Below, piece after piece: positions 16,856 through 24,017 of a DNA stretch of 45,845 nt. Source of the stretch: Bacillota bacterium (GTDB lineage: Bacteria; Bacillota; UBA994; UBA5500); NCBI GenBank assembly GCA_012735505.1, contig JAAYHE010000014.1, forward strand, positions 1 through 45,845. The letters run 5' to 3'. The notes under the pieces are model-generated. The model saw nothing but the letters and a program-made list of their open reading frames with translations. It did not search any database and was not told the origin of the DNA. The translations under genes and the position numbers were made by a program. The stretch's first letter is position 1. Each line of letters starts with the position of its first letter.

Positions 16856-16870
16856 TTATAATAGTTATAA
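16856..16870. promoter_or_regulatory. PerR-box-like operator upstream of the Sec-peroxiredoxin
   Basis: TTATAATAGTTATAA differs from the PerR consensus TTATAATNATTATAA at one position. PerR is the peroxide-sensing Fur-family repressor of Bacillota. The site ends 12 bases upstream of the candidate -35, which is compatible with control but not the usual overlap. The match is seen in the sequence; binding is inferred. Confidence 0.5.
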
Positions 16871-16882
16871 AAATTTCTGTCA

Positions 16883-16911
16883 TTGATAATAGAAACCACT
16901 ATTGATATACT
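16883..16911 (+). promoter_or_regulatory. Promoter of the Sec-peroxiredoxin gene
   Basis: TTGATA (16883-16888), a 17-base spacer and TATACT (16906-16911) form a good sigma-A-type promoter, 45 bases upstream of the start codon. Confidence 0.65.
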
Positions 16912-16956
16912 GCAGTTAACCAAATAACCGAACTAGTTAGAAGGAGGAATCGACAC

Positions 16957-17547
16957 ATGCTAGTTGGTAAGCCAGCACCAACCTTTACAGCCAAAGCTTT
17001 CCACGAAGGCATCTTTAAGGATGTTAGTTTAGAAGACTACCGGGGCAAATGGGTAGTACTTTGCTTCTACCCTGGCGACTTTACTTTTGTCTGACCGACC
17101 GAGCTCACATCGATAGCGGTCCGCTATCCCGAATTGCAGGCTCTAAACGTTGAAGTACTAAGTGTTAGCGTTGACAGCGTCCACTCGCATAAGGTATGGC
17201 AGGAGGCCGAGCTCAGCAAAATGGTAGAGGGCGGCGTACCTTACCCCATGTTATCCGACCAAGGTGGAAAGATCGGCAGCCTCTATAAGGTATACGACGC
17301 TGAGGCCGGAGTTAACGTACGAGGCCGCTTCCTCATTGATCCCGACGGCGTCATCCAGGCTATGGAGGTGCTAACACCGCCAGTCGGCCGCAACGATGCC
17401 GAATTATTCCGTCAGATAAAAGCCTACCAGTTGCAGCGGGAGACAGGCGAAGTCATCCCTGCTGGTTGGCAGCCAGGCCGGGCCACTCTCAAACCTTCAC
17501 CCAAGTTAGCTGGTCGCGTTTGGGAAATCTGGAAACCGGAAGTTTAA
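16957..17547 (+). CDS. Selenocysteine-containing AhpC-type peroxiredoxin, UGA at the peroxidatic position
   Basis: The frame from ATG 16957 (AAGGAGG upstream) to TAA 17547 is 196 residues if TGA 17092-17094 is read as selenocysteine. The context is PGDFTFV-U-PTEL, where typical 2-Cys peroxiredoxins have TFVCPTEL, so U46 replaces the peroxidatic cysteine. T43 and the downstream R of GRFLIDPDG fit the family. The C-terminal resolving cysteine, normally in EVCPA, is isoleucine 167 (EVIPA), and only C36 remains. The enzyme should reduce peroxides; without the usual disulfide partner its reductant is unclear. A SECIS-like hairpin follows the UGA and a PerR-like box lies upstream. A standard caller would start it wrongly at 17134. 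Confidence 0.9.
17112..17128 (+). promoter_or_regulatory. Candidate bacterial SECIS hairpin of the peroxiredoxin
   Basis: GATAGCG (17112-17118) pairs perfectly with CGCTATC (17122-17128) around the loop GTC. The loop starts 24 bases after the UGA and its first base is G. Both features fit the general bacterial SECIS rule (loop about 16-37 bases after UGA, a G early in the loop). Binding by SelB is inferred. Confidence 0.65.
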
Positions 17548-17582
17548 TCATATTCGACAAAATATTCTTTTCTTATATGCTA

Positions 17583-17610
17583 TTGACAAGCGAGTTTAGA
17601 ACTGTATAAT
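17583..17610 (+). promoter_or_regulatory. Consensus promoter of the T-box / tyrosine phenol-lyase unit
   Basis: A perfect TTGACA (17583-17588) and a perfect TATAAT (17605-17610) are separated by 16 bases. Transcription should start near 17617, directly before the T-box leader. Confidence 0.85.
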
Positions 17611-17629
17611 ACCAACTAAGCCAAAAAAC

Positions 17630-17898
17630 GATGACCGAGAAGAAGTAGAGGCCTATTACTTCCTGACAGAGAGCGACCGGTTGCTGAGAGGGGCGAGGAA
17701 GCAGGTCTTGAATACATCTCGAGAGTTGCGCACCGAAAGAGTAATCGAGTAGACTGCTGCCGGGACCCGCGCCCGTTATAGCGCTAGAGTATAACTGCCT
17801 CTTGGCAGCGTACTCGACGAGGTTGGCATCGTGAGATGTCAGTGAACAATGGTGGTACCGCGGTTAACCCCGCCCTTTGGTAAAAGGGCGGGGTTTTT
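17630..17898 (+). promoter_or_regulatory. T-box leader, specifier best read as TAC (Tyr)
   Basis: Canonical parts in order are AGTA in the lower stem I, the AGAGAG bulge, the distal-loop motif GGTTGCTGAGAGG, a specifier region GAATACATC, the T-box TGGTGGTACCGCGG (about 17850-17863), and a terminator. In the specifier region TAC at 17713-17715 is followed by A, as expected for the codon-purine rule, giving tyrosine. AAT (Asn) one register earlier also precedes a purine and is the main alternative; Trp (TGG) is not present. Uncharged tRNA-Tyr would turn on the downstream gene. Confidence 0.85.
17866..17898 (+). terminator. T-box-controlled terminator before the lyase gene
   Basis: AACCCCGCCCTTT (17866-17878) pairs with AAAGGGCGGGGTT (17883-17895) and runs into five T. 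It is the terminator arm of the T-box. Confidence 0.85.
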
Positions 17899-17996
17899 GC
17901 CTATCTAAAAGGGGGTGGTTTCGCTGGATGTCGACTATCCATATCCGTATTTGGCAAGGAGAATAACAACGAGATCAAACAAGGAGGCCAATAGCA

Positions 17997-19442
17997 ATGA
18001 CAAACATCAAAATGTGGGGTGGCGAAACCTTCCCCGTAGAAATGCATAAAGTGCGCATCGTGCAGAAAATCTCTCTACTGCCGGTGACAGAACGATTGGC
18101 AGCGATTACGGCTGCGGGCAATAATAACTTCTTGCTGCAGAATAAGGACATCTTTTTAGATATGCTCACCGATAGTGGTGTCAATGCTATGAGCGACCGT
18201 CAACAGGCAGCTATGCTCTTGGCTGACGACAGCTATGCTGGTAGTGCCAGCTTCACTCGATTAGAACAAAAGGTGCGGGAACTATTCGGCTTTGAGCATT
18301 TCCTACCTGCGCATCAAGGCAGGGCTTGCGAACATTTGCTGGCGCAAGTATTGGTGCGCCCGGGCATGATAGTTCCTATGAATGTCCACTTCACCACTAC
18401 CAAGGCACACATCACCTTGCAAGGTGGGCGTGTGGAAGAACTCATCTGCCCAGAAGGCATGGAGACAAGCAGCAACTATCCTTTCAAGGGCAACATGGAT
18501 ATCAAGAGGCTGGAAGAATTGGTCGAGAAGGAAGGGCCTGAGAAAATCGCCTTTGTCCGCATGGAAGCCGGTGGCAACCTCTTGGGCGGGCAGCCCTTTT
18601 CTTTAGCAAACCTGCGTGAGGTGCGTCGGGTTTGCGATCAACATAACCTTCTTTTAGTACTCGACGCCAGTCTTTTAGCCGATAACCTCTATTTCATTAA
18701 GCAACGGGAAGAGGCCTACGCCGAGCTCGGCATCAGAGCCATCACTAAAGAGATCTGCGAGCTGTGCGATATATTCTATTTCTCGGGACGCAAACTCGGC
18801 TGCGCCCGCGGCGGTGGGCTATGCCTGCGAGACGACAACCTGCATGAGCAGCTGCGAGAACTAGTGCCCTTATACGAAGGCTTTCTAACCTACGGAGGCA
18901 TGTCGGTTCGCGAAATGGAAGCGATGGCCGTGGGGCTAGAAGAAACAATGGATGAAGACATGATCAGCCACAGCCCCCAGTTTATCCGCTATATGGTGGA
19001 CGAACTCGACGCCCTCGGCATACCAGTAGTCAAACCGGCTGGCGGTTTAGGCTGCCACCTCGACGCTGCTGCTTGGCTGCCCCATCTGGCCCAAAGTGAA
19101 TATCCGGCTGGCGCTTTAGCTGTTGCCATCTATATAGCTAGCGGCATCCGGGGTATGGAGCGGGGTACCTTGTCAGAGCAGCGCAATCCCCAGGGCGAAG
19201 AAGTTTTCTCTCCCTTTGAATTGGTTCGCTTAGCCTTACCACGCCGGGTGTTCACCCTATCGCAGGTTAAATATGCTATCGACAGGCTGCACTGGCTCTA
19301 CACCCATCGGCACCTTATTGGCGGGCTAACTTTCACCCATGAGCCCCAAAACCTACGCTTCTTCTTCGGCAGGCTCAGGCCAACTTCCGACTGGCAGGAG
19401 GCTTTGGTAGCCCAATACAGGCAAGACCTCGGGGAGATCTAG
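17997..19442 (+). CDS. Tyrosine phenol-lyase-like PLP enzyme (tryptophanase/TPL family)
   Basis: The 481-residue protein belongs to the beta-eliminating lyases and looks closer to tyrosine phenol-lyase than to tryptophanase. It has LTDSGVNAMSD, Y80 in SYAGS, HQGR, FTTT, N in NLLGGQP, D223 (cofactor nitrogen), K266 in SGRK (Schiff base), and MERG with R389, the arginine that in TPL recognises the substrate and is absent in tryptophanase. Differences: the arginine after the cofactor aspartate (DATR in TPL) is leucine (DASL), and SGKKD is SGRKL. TPL reversibly converts tyrosine to phenol, pyruvate and ammonia. AAGGAGG precedes the ATG. A T-box controls it. Activity on tyrosine is inferred. Confidence 0.82.
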   Translation: MTNIKMWGGETFPVEMHKVRIVQKISLLPVTERLAAITAAGNNNFLLQNKDIFLDMLTDSGVNAMSDRQQAAMLLADDSYAGSASFTRLEQKVRELFGFEHFLPAHQGRACEHLLAQVLVRPGMIVPMNVHFTTTKAHITLQGGRVEELICPEGMETSSNYPFKGNMDIKRLEELVEKEGPEKIAFVRMEAGGNLLGGQPFSLANLREVRRVCDQHNLLLVLDASLLADNLYFIKQREEAYAELGIRAITKEICELCDIFYFSGRKLGCARGGGLCLRDDNLHEQLRELVPLYEGFLTYGGMSVREMEAMAVGLEETMDEDMISHSPQFIRYMVDELDALGIPVVKPAGGLGCHLDAAAWLPHLAQSEYPAGALAVAIYIASGIRGMERGTLSEQRNPQGEEVFSPFELVRLALPRRVFTLSQVKYAIDRLHWLYTHRHLIGGLTFTHEPQNLRFFFGRLRPTSDWQEALVAQYRQDLGEI

Positions 19443-19480
19443 TCAACAAGTGACGTTGCACGTAACGGCCACTGCAAAAT

Positions 19481-19511
19481 GGCCCCTGTGCGCTTCTCGC
19501 GTACAGGGGCC
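19481..19511. terminator. Convergent terminator after the lyase gene
   Basis: GGCCCCTGTGCGC pairs with GCGTACAGGGGCC (one G-T pair) around TTCTC, followed by GATTTATTT. It separates two converging genes. Confidence 0.8.
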
Positions 19512-19525
19512 GATTTATTTGAGCA

Positions 19526-20473
19526 CTACTGCTCTTGTCGCAGGTCACAAAACCTGATTATTTCTTCGGTCAGCCAGGTGATGTTCCTCGGCTCCAAATG
19601 CACATCTCGAGACGAATGTACGTTGGGCACATAAAAACTCTTGCCTATGGGCGCTGGATTAGCAAAAATCACTCCGGCTGCACCCTCGCATTTGAAACTA
19701 AGGTGGTCCGATGGCAGCTTGCCATAATCAGTATCGCTGCGGCTAGATTGCAGGTGACGAAATAGGGCCTCACTCTTGCTGCGTTCTCCAGCAGAGCAAA
19801 CCACGGGCACCTGACCCCAGCCGACACAATCAAAGTTGATAATCATCTTTTCACGCAAATTAGCGCCAGCTTCCAACCAATGTCGCCGCAAATGTCGCGA
19901 GCCGTGCAGCCCTAGCTCTTCTAAATCAACGAAGGCCAGCTGCACTTTCTGCTTGAGAGCCGGGTAGTCATTGAGGGCGCGGGCGATGCTCAACAGTGCC
20001 AACACACCGCTAGTGTTGTCATTAAGACAATACTTGTTAGGAATAAGCATGATGGCGACTATAACTATGAGGGGGCTGATACCGATAAAGAAGGTTAGCA
20101 ACAAAGACAGGGACATAGATACACCTATGCGAATCAAGCTTTCGCTAAGTCTCGTAAGCAGGTGCCCAAAAAGAAAACCAGCAGCAAACAGCAACCATGA
20201 ATTTAAGCCGAATAAGCGGGTGAGCAGCCCCCCTATCGGATCCCGACCAATAGTATCATAATGAGCTAGCAAAATGATGTCAGGATCGGGGTTTTTGGTC
20301 ACCACATTGTGCGACCTGAGCACCCTGCCCCCAGTCACTACTTCTGCTTCCCACCCCAAATCGGCCAATTCCTGCAACAAGAAAGTGCGAAAAGCCTGCT
20401 TTTGCTTGCCCGCTAAGCGCGCAGGAAACTCGGCGGCAATGCGCCGAGCCATAGAGGAAATATATTGCACCAC
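19526..20473 (-). CDS. M28-family zinc peptidase with a transmembrane insert
   Basis: This 315-residue protein has all M28 metal motifs: LAHYDT (His and Asp ligands), LNDNTSG (bridging Asp), DLEELGLHGS (catalytic Glu-Glu), NFDCVGWG and the late His in NVHSSRD. Between the first and second motif, at about residues 95-145, sits a hydrophobic region with two or three membrane helices, so the catalytic domain is split by a membrane hairpin. M28 enzymes are mainly aminopeptidases. No signal peptide is seen before the first motif. The start is one of two consecutive GTG codons at 20473/20470, with AAAGGAG upstream. The side of the membrane on which it acts is not clear. Confidence 0.8.
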   Translation of the reverse strand: MVQYISSMARRIAAEFPARLAGKQKQAFRTFLLQELADLGWEAEVVTGGRVLRSHNVVTKNPDPDIILLAHYDTIGRDPIGGLLTRLFGLNSWLLFAAGFLFGHLLTRLSESLIRIGVSMSLSLLLTFFIGISPLIVIVAIMLIPNKYCLNDNTSGVLALLSIARALNDYPALKQKVQLAFVDLEELGLHGSRHLRRHWLEAGANLREKMIINFDCVGWGQVPVVCSAGERSKSEALFRHLQSSRSDTDYGKLPSDHLSFKCEGAAGVIFANPAPIGKSFYVPNVHSSRDVHLEPRNITWLTEEIIRFCDLRQEQ

Positions 20474-20537
20474 CTTAACTCCTTTCCCACCCTAGTAACC
20501 AATGCTGTTGGGAACAACTGGGGAGTGGCCAATTAGA

Positions 20538-21065
20538 TCAGCGGGCCCCCCTCTGCTGGCTCATCCACAAAAGGGCAGCCTGCTCCATTTGTTTCACGAA
20601 AGCATCTTTCCCCTCGCAATAGGCTTCGATATCGTAAGGAAACTGCTCAGCCAGCCGGCTTTTTAGTGCACCATATTCTGCAGCAACTGCTGGATGGGCC
20701 CGCAGGTAATCTCTGACAGCCAGATGCCTCTCAATCTCTGTCTGATTCGTGACGTCAAACATATGCACGTGATGGGTTCGTTGCTGGCCGCCCTTGCGAA
20801 AATAGCGCCTGCCAGGAATGCCGAATTCGCCCGTACATTCGTAGCCGATAGCTGCAAACGCGAGGTTAAACGCATCCACTCGTGCAATCTGGCGCACTAC
20901 CGGCATTATGTCGATGATAGGTTTTGCCTGCAGTCCAACAACTGCCGTACTCCCAATGTGATGGATTTCAACCAGCTCGGCGCCAAGAATTTCTCTTATT
21001 TTCAGTGCTTCCTTCTGATAAAGCTCTACCCACTCTGGAGAATAGGCGCATACCCTTACGTGCAT
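20538..21065 (-). CDS. GrpB / UPF0157 family protein (nucleotidyltransferase-like)
   Basis: The 175-residue protein shows the GrpB pattern: YSPEWVELYQKE at the start, the IHHIGSTAVVGLQAKPIIDI core with the GS and D(I)xxx of the nucleotidyltransferase-like fold, and RTHHVHMFD followed by HLAVRDYLRAHP. The biochemical role of the family is not established; some members are fused to kinases for small molecules. The ATG at 21065 has AAAGGAG at good spacing and starts at the usual family position; the frame extends upstream without a better start. Confidence 0.88.
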   Translation of the reverse strand: MHVRVCAYSPEWVELYQKEALKIREILGAELVEIHHIGSTAVVGLQAKPIIDIMPVVRQIARVDAFNLAFAAIGYECTGEFGIPGRRYFRKGGQQRTHHVHMFDVTNQTEIERHLAVRDYLRAHPAVAAEYGALKSRLAEQFPYDIEAYCEGKDAFVKQMEQAALLWMSQQRGAR

Positions 21066-21266
21066 AGGGTCACTCCTTTCTAATGCTAAGTTCGCTACAT
21101 TGGCTACAAGGCTGCTAGGGATCGGGGCCAACACACCCTCCCCCTTATCTCCAATAATAATTTAAGTTTAGCAACAGGGGAATAGCAACAGACAGCGAAG
21201 TAATAGATAATAGTTAATATGAGAACTAATTTGTTGGCTATGTAAGAGAAAAGGAGTAGATGCTCG

Positions 21267-21923
21267 GTGCTGGCAAAAGCCCTACGCAAACTAGGCGCAG
21301 AATTACGTCGCAAAACATTTCACCTAATCTGTGCCATGGCTATCTGTTTTTTGCTCAATGCCGCCAGCTCGTGGCAAATGACTATAATCGCAGTAGTGTT
21401 ATTTGCCATTGTTATATACCCTATCCTCGCCTTGCTGGAACGCTTCCCCCAATATGCGAGATTCTTTTCGCAACGCCAGCCCGGGGAAGTCAAAAGCAGC
21501 CTGATTCTGCTCTGCCTGATGGTGGCCCTCCTGACTGCCATCTTTTGGGGTTGGTTAGGGGCCAAGTGGAAATACATCATCATCGTGGCGATTATGGCTT
21601 GGGGCTATGGTGATGCAGCGGCCTGTCTGGTAGGTAAGACCTTTGGCCGCCATTATCTTGAGCATCGCCTCATTGAAGGCAAGAAAACTCTAGAAGGCAC
21701 ATTGGCGATGGTAATCGTATCTGGCTTAGCCGTATTTTTTACAACTGTAAAGTATACTTCGCTATCTTGGCATGTGTGCCTGCTCGTGGCGCTTCTGGTC
21801 GCGCCAGTTTGCGCGCTAGTTGAGCTTTATTCTTTGCGAGGGATAGACACTATAACTGTCCCCTTCGCCACAGCCATTTCTACATTCGTTGTTATCCAGC
21901 TATTTACCGGAATGAGGGTTTAG
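21267..21923 (+). CDS. CTP-dependent lipid (phytol/dolichol-type) kinase family membrane protein
   Basis: The 218-residue protein has six or seven membrane helices and the marks of the dolichol/phytol kinase-phosphatidate cytidylyltransferase group: RRKTFHL near the N-terminus, WGYGDAAACLVGKTFG in the middle, and GKKTLEGTLAM. These enzymes phosphorylate isoprenoid alcohols or diacylglycerol with CTP or make CDP-lipids. The start is GTG at 21267 with AAAAGGAG 10 bases upstream; an ATG at 21260 is in another frame. The next gene begins two bases after its stop, so the two are translated as a pair. Confidence 0.78.
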   Translation: MLAKALRKLGAELRRKTFHLICAMAICFLLNAASSWQMTIIAVVLFAIVIYPILALLERFPQYARFFSQRQPGEVKSSLILLCLMVALLTAIFWGWLGAKWKYIIIVAIMAWGYGDAAACLVGKTFGRHYLEHRLIEGKKTLEGTLAMVIVSGLAVFFTTVKYTSLSWHVCLLVALLVAPVCALVELYSLRGIDTITVPFATAISTFVVIQLFTGMRV

Positions 21924-21925
21924 CC

Positions 21926-22573
21926 ATGGAACGACCTTTAACAGAAAAGAAGACGCAAGGCGAAAGAACCTTAATCACAGCCTTATTACTTAGCTCCCCT
22001 GGGCCTTTAGTAACCGGCATTTCTGCTGCTATGAGTTTGTCTACCACTCAAATTGCCGATTTCCTACGGCGCAGCACCGAGTTGGTCGCCGTCTTCGTGT
22101 CGTGGTTGATTTATCGTAAACTACATTATACCGAGCTTACCACTACCGAGCAGCAACGTTGGGAGCGATTAGCAGACCTATGCGTTGGTGTTGCCATGGC
22201 AGGCGGTGGGGTAACGATGTTATTGTTAGCCACGTCTCGTCTGTCTAGCTATGAAGCAAGCGGCCGAGTGAGCATGGGATTGACAATTGCTGTGCTAGGC
22301 TTGTTAACGAACACCTGGTTTTGGTTACGCTATCGCTTTCTGGCACGAGAGCAAGCAGATGTGGTTATCGCAGGACAAAGAGAGCTCTACCGAGCTAAAG
22401 CTTGTGTAGATGTCTGCGTTGTGACTGCTTTAACAGCCGTGGCTATCGCGCCTTTGCATCCAGTCACCCGCTATGTGGATCTAGTGGGGTCCATCACTGT
22501 ATCCGCTTACTTGTTATGGAACGGGGTTAAAATGATCCGCCCCAAAGCTAACCTGCCCGCGGGGAACGGCTAG
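21926..22573 (+). CDS. Multi-pass membrane protein, possibly cation-diffusion-facilitator-like
   Basis: The 215-residue protein has about five hydrophobic helices. The helix with TQIADFLRRSTELVAVFVSWLIYRK recalls the second helix of cation diffusion facilitators, where polar residues bind metal, but the usual HxxxD or DxxxD metal pair is not clear, and no cytoplasmic C-terminal domain is present. The ATG follows the stop of the lipid-kinase gene by two bases. I give the family only as a guess. An ABC-ATPase fragment follows it. Confidence 0.5.
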   Translation: MERPLTEKKTQGERTLITALLLSSPGPLVTGISAAMSLSTTQIADFLRRSTELVAVFVSWLIYRKLHYTELTTTEQQRWERLADLCVGVAMAGGGVTMLLLATSRLSSYEASGRVSMGLTIAVLGLLTNTWFWLRYRFLAREQADVVIAGQRELYRAKACVDVCVVTALTAVAIAPLHPVTRYVDLVGSITVSAYLLWNGVKMIRPKANLPAGNG

Positions 22574-22611
22574 TGTGATCCTACGCCGCAGCTTGCGTTA
22601 AAGAGCAAACG

Positions 22612-22710
22612 ATGGCTATTATCTGCGTAACCCACGACCAGGAAGAAGCAATGCGCATGTATGAAACCATTCATTTGACGGATAATGGACCGAAAATACC
22701 GACGGGGTGA
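22612..22710 (+). pseudogene. Remnant of an ABC-transporter ATPase (H-loop region)
   Basis: A 32-residue frame reads MAIICVTHDQEEAMRMYE and ends shortly after at TGA. VTHDQEEAM is the switch-histidine region of sugar/spermidine-type ABC ATPases, which normally follows more than 150 residues with Walker A, signature and Walker B. None of that lies upstream, where the membrane-protein gene ends at 22573. It is a gene fragment left by deletion or recombination. Confidence 0.7.
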
Positions 22711-22719
22711 AAAAGTGTT

Positions 22720-23763
22720 CTATTCCTCGTCAGGCACAGCCACGGTCCAAATGCGCTTCAGCGGCAACTCGGCTTTTATATCTTCGTCTAGATCATCGTA
22801 ATGGGCAAATAGAGCTTCCAACAGTTCTTTCTGAGACCACAATCTGACACGGAAGAAGCTGGGGGCAAATTCCTTGATCACGTTGCCTTTATAACCGCTC
22901 CAGGAGACAAAGAGGCCTTGATGAGCGCGAAATTTATCAACAGCCCCGAGCAGCTTATCTACGGTCGGGCGGTCGACAGGGGTATCACCAGACTTTACTT
23001 CTACACAAAGCCGAGGCTCACCAAAGCCCATAGGACCGGCGCCAGCTAGAATGTCAGCGCCACCATCGGCACCCTCGGGGCTGATATAGGTGGTATAGCC
23101 TTGCGCTCTGAGAATGGAATCTACTAAGCGTGTAAGTCTATGCCCCTTAAACCTAGCCGCAATCAGGCGGGCAATCTGGTCTTGTGCCGTTCTTTCAAGA
23201 TCAATGACCTCAGAGCTAGCACCTTGCTCGGCCGATGGATCGATGGGTTCGATTACGTCTACCGTTTTTTCTGGTTTCCACCCGTTGTTTCTCATGTTAG
23301 CCAGGCGTTCTTCTGCATTGTTGCGTTGGATACGACAGATGGTCATAAAGGCGCCAAAAGAATTTAGCAAGTCTTGCCCAAAGTTGCTACGAGGGATGGC
23401 GTCTCCTATCCATTCAACCGCACGCCAGTGGAAAAAAGGATTAGGCCCCTGGGGTTCAAACTGATAATCCCCCTTCACCTCTCCTATCTGTATGGCAGGC
23501 TGGGTTTTCAGCGGCAAAATTACCAGGTCTCCCTGGGCAATTTCGTGAGCAAATGGCCAGACCTGGCTTACCCAATTTTGAATCGTTCTGGGCTTGCGAT
23601 CAGGGTAGCGCTGTTCCATTTCGGCGGTCAACGCACTACGCTCGGCCAGCTTACTTATATCTACATCCAGGTCTTCCCACGTTAGGTAGACCCGGTTTTC
23701 CTGAATAAATTTCTGTTCATACTCTCCATGGGAGCCGGCACGAATAAGCCACACAGGCACCAA
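22720..23763 (-). CDS. Mrr-type restriction endonuclease with an N-terminal EVE-like region
   Basis: The 347-residue protein has a C-terminal Mrr-like nuclease: conserved GADGGADIL (catalytic Asp) followed by CVEVKSG (the E-x-K), then GLFVSWSGYKG. Such PD-(D/E)xK enzymes are often type IV, cutting modified DNA. The N-terminal part (VWLIRAGSHGEYEQKFI, GDLVILPLKTQPAIQIGEV) recalls EVE/PUA-like modules that bind modified bases, separated by an acidic linker. No methyltransferase lies beside it, which supports a stand-alone, modification-dependent defence enzyme. The start is TTG at 23763 with AAAGGA upstream. The N-terminal comparison is from pattern memory. Confidence 0.8.
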   Translation of the reverse strand: MVPVWLIRAGSHGEYEQKFIQENRVYLTWEDLDVDISKLAERSALTAEMEQRYPDRKPRTIQNWVSQVWPFAHEIAQGDLVILPLKTQPAIQIGEVKGDYQFEPQGPNPFFHWRAVEWIGDAIPRSNFGQDLLNSFGAFMTICRIQRNNAEERLANMRNNGWKPEKTVDVIEPIDPSAEQGASSEVIDLERTAQDQIARLIAARFKGHRLTRLVDSILRAQGYTTYISPEGADGGADILAGAGPMGFGEPRLCVEVKSGDTPVDRPTVDKLLGAVDKFRAHQGLFVSWSGYKGNVIKEFAPSFFRVRLWSQKELLEALFAHYDDLDEDIKAELPLKRIWTVAVPDEE

Positions 23764-23906
23764 GAATCATCCTTTCTGTAACAAGTCATGTCCGAGGAAG
23801 CATTTACCCTGTAATCATATTCGCGCCCTAGCCCACCCCCACCTGCACCCACCAGCGGTAATTTATTCCACCGGCATATTTGCGCACATGCAGGCGCGCG
23901 ATTTTC

Positions 23907-23934
23907 TCCTAGGAGTAGCTAAGAATTTAAATTC
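23907..23934. promoter_or_regulatory. Two adjacent palindromes upstream of the ZIP transporter
   Basis: CTCCTAGGAG (23907-23916) and GAATTTAAATTC (23923-23934) are perfect palindromes 6 bases apart, in the 254-base gap between the divergent endonuclease and ZIP genes. Metal-dependent control of the transporter is possible, but neither matches the Zur consensus I know. Confidence 0.3.
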
Positions 23935-24017
23935 ACTGTATCCTTATTTATAAAGCTTGAAGAACCAATGGGTATGCCCGCTGCGAACCTATCGCTTAAA
24001 TTGGAGGTGGACAGACT

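Noticed and set aside
17997-19442. Calling the lyase a tryptophanase with a Trp T-box
   Set aside because: The MERG arginine, LTDSGxNAMSD and YAGS patterns point to TPL, and the specifier region has no TGG.
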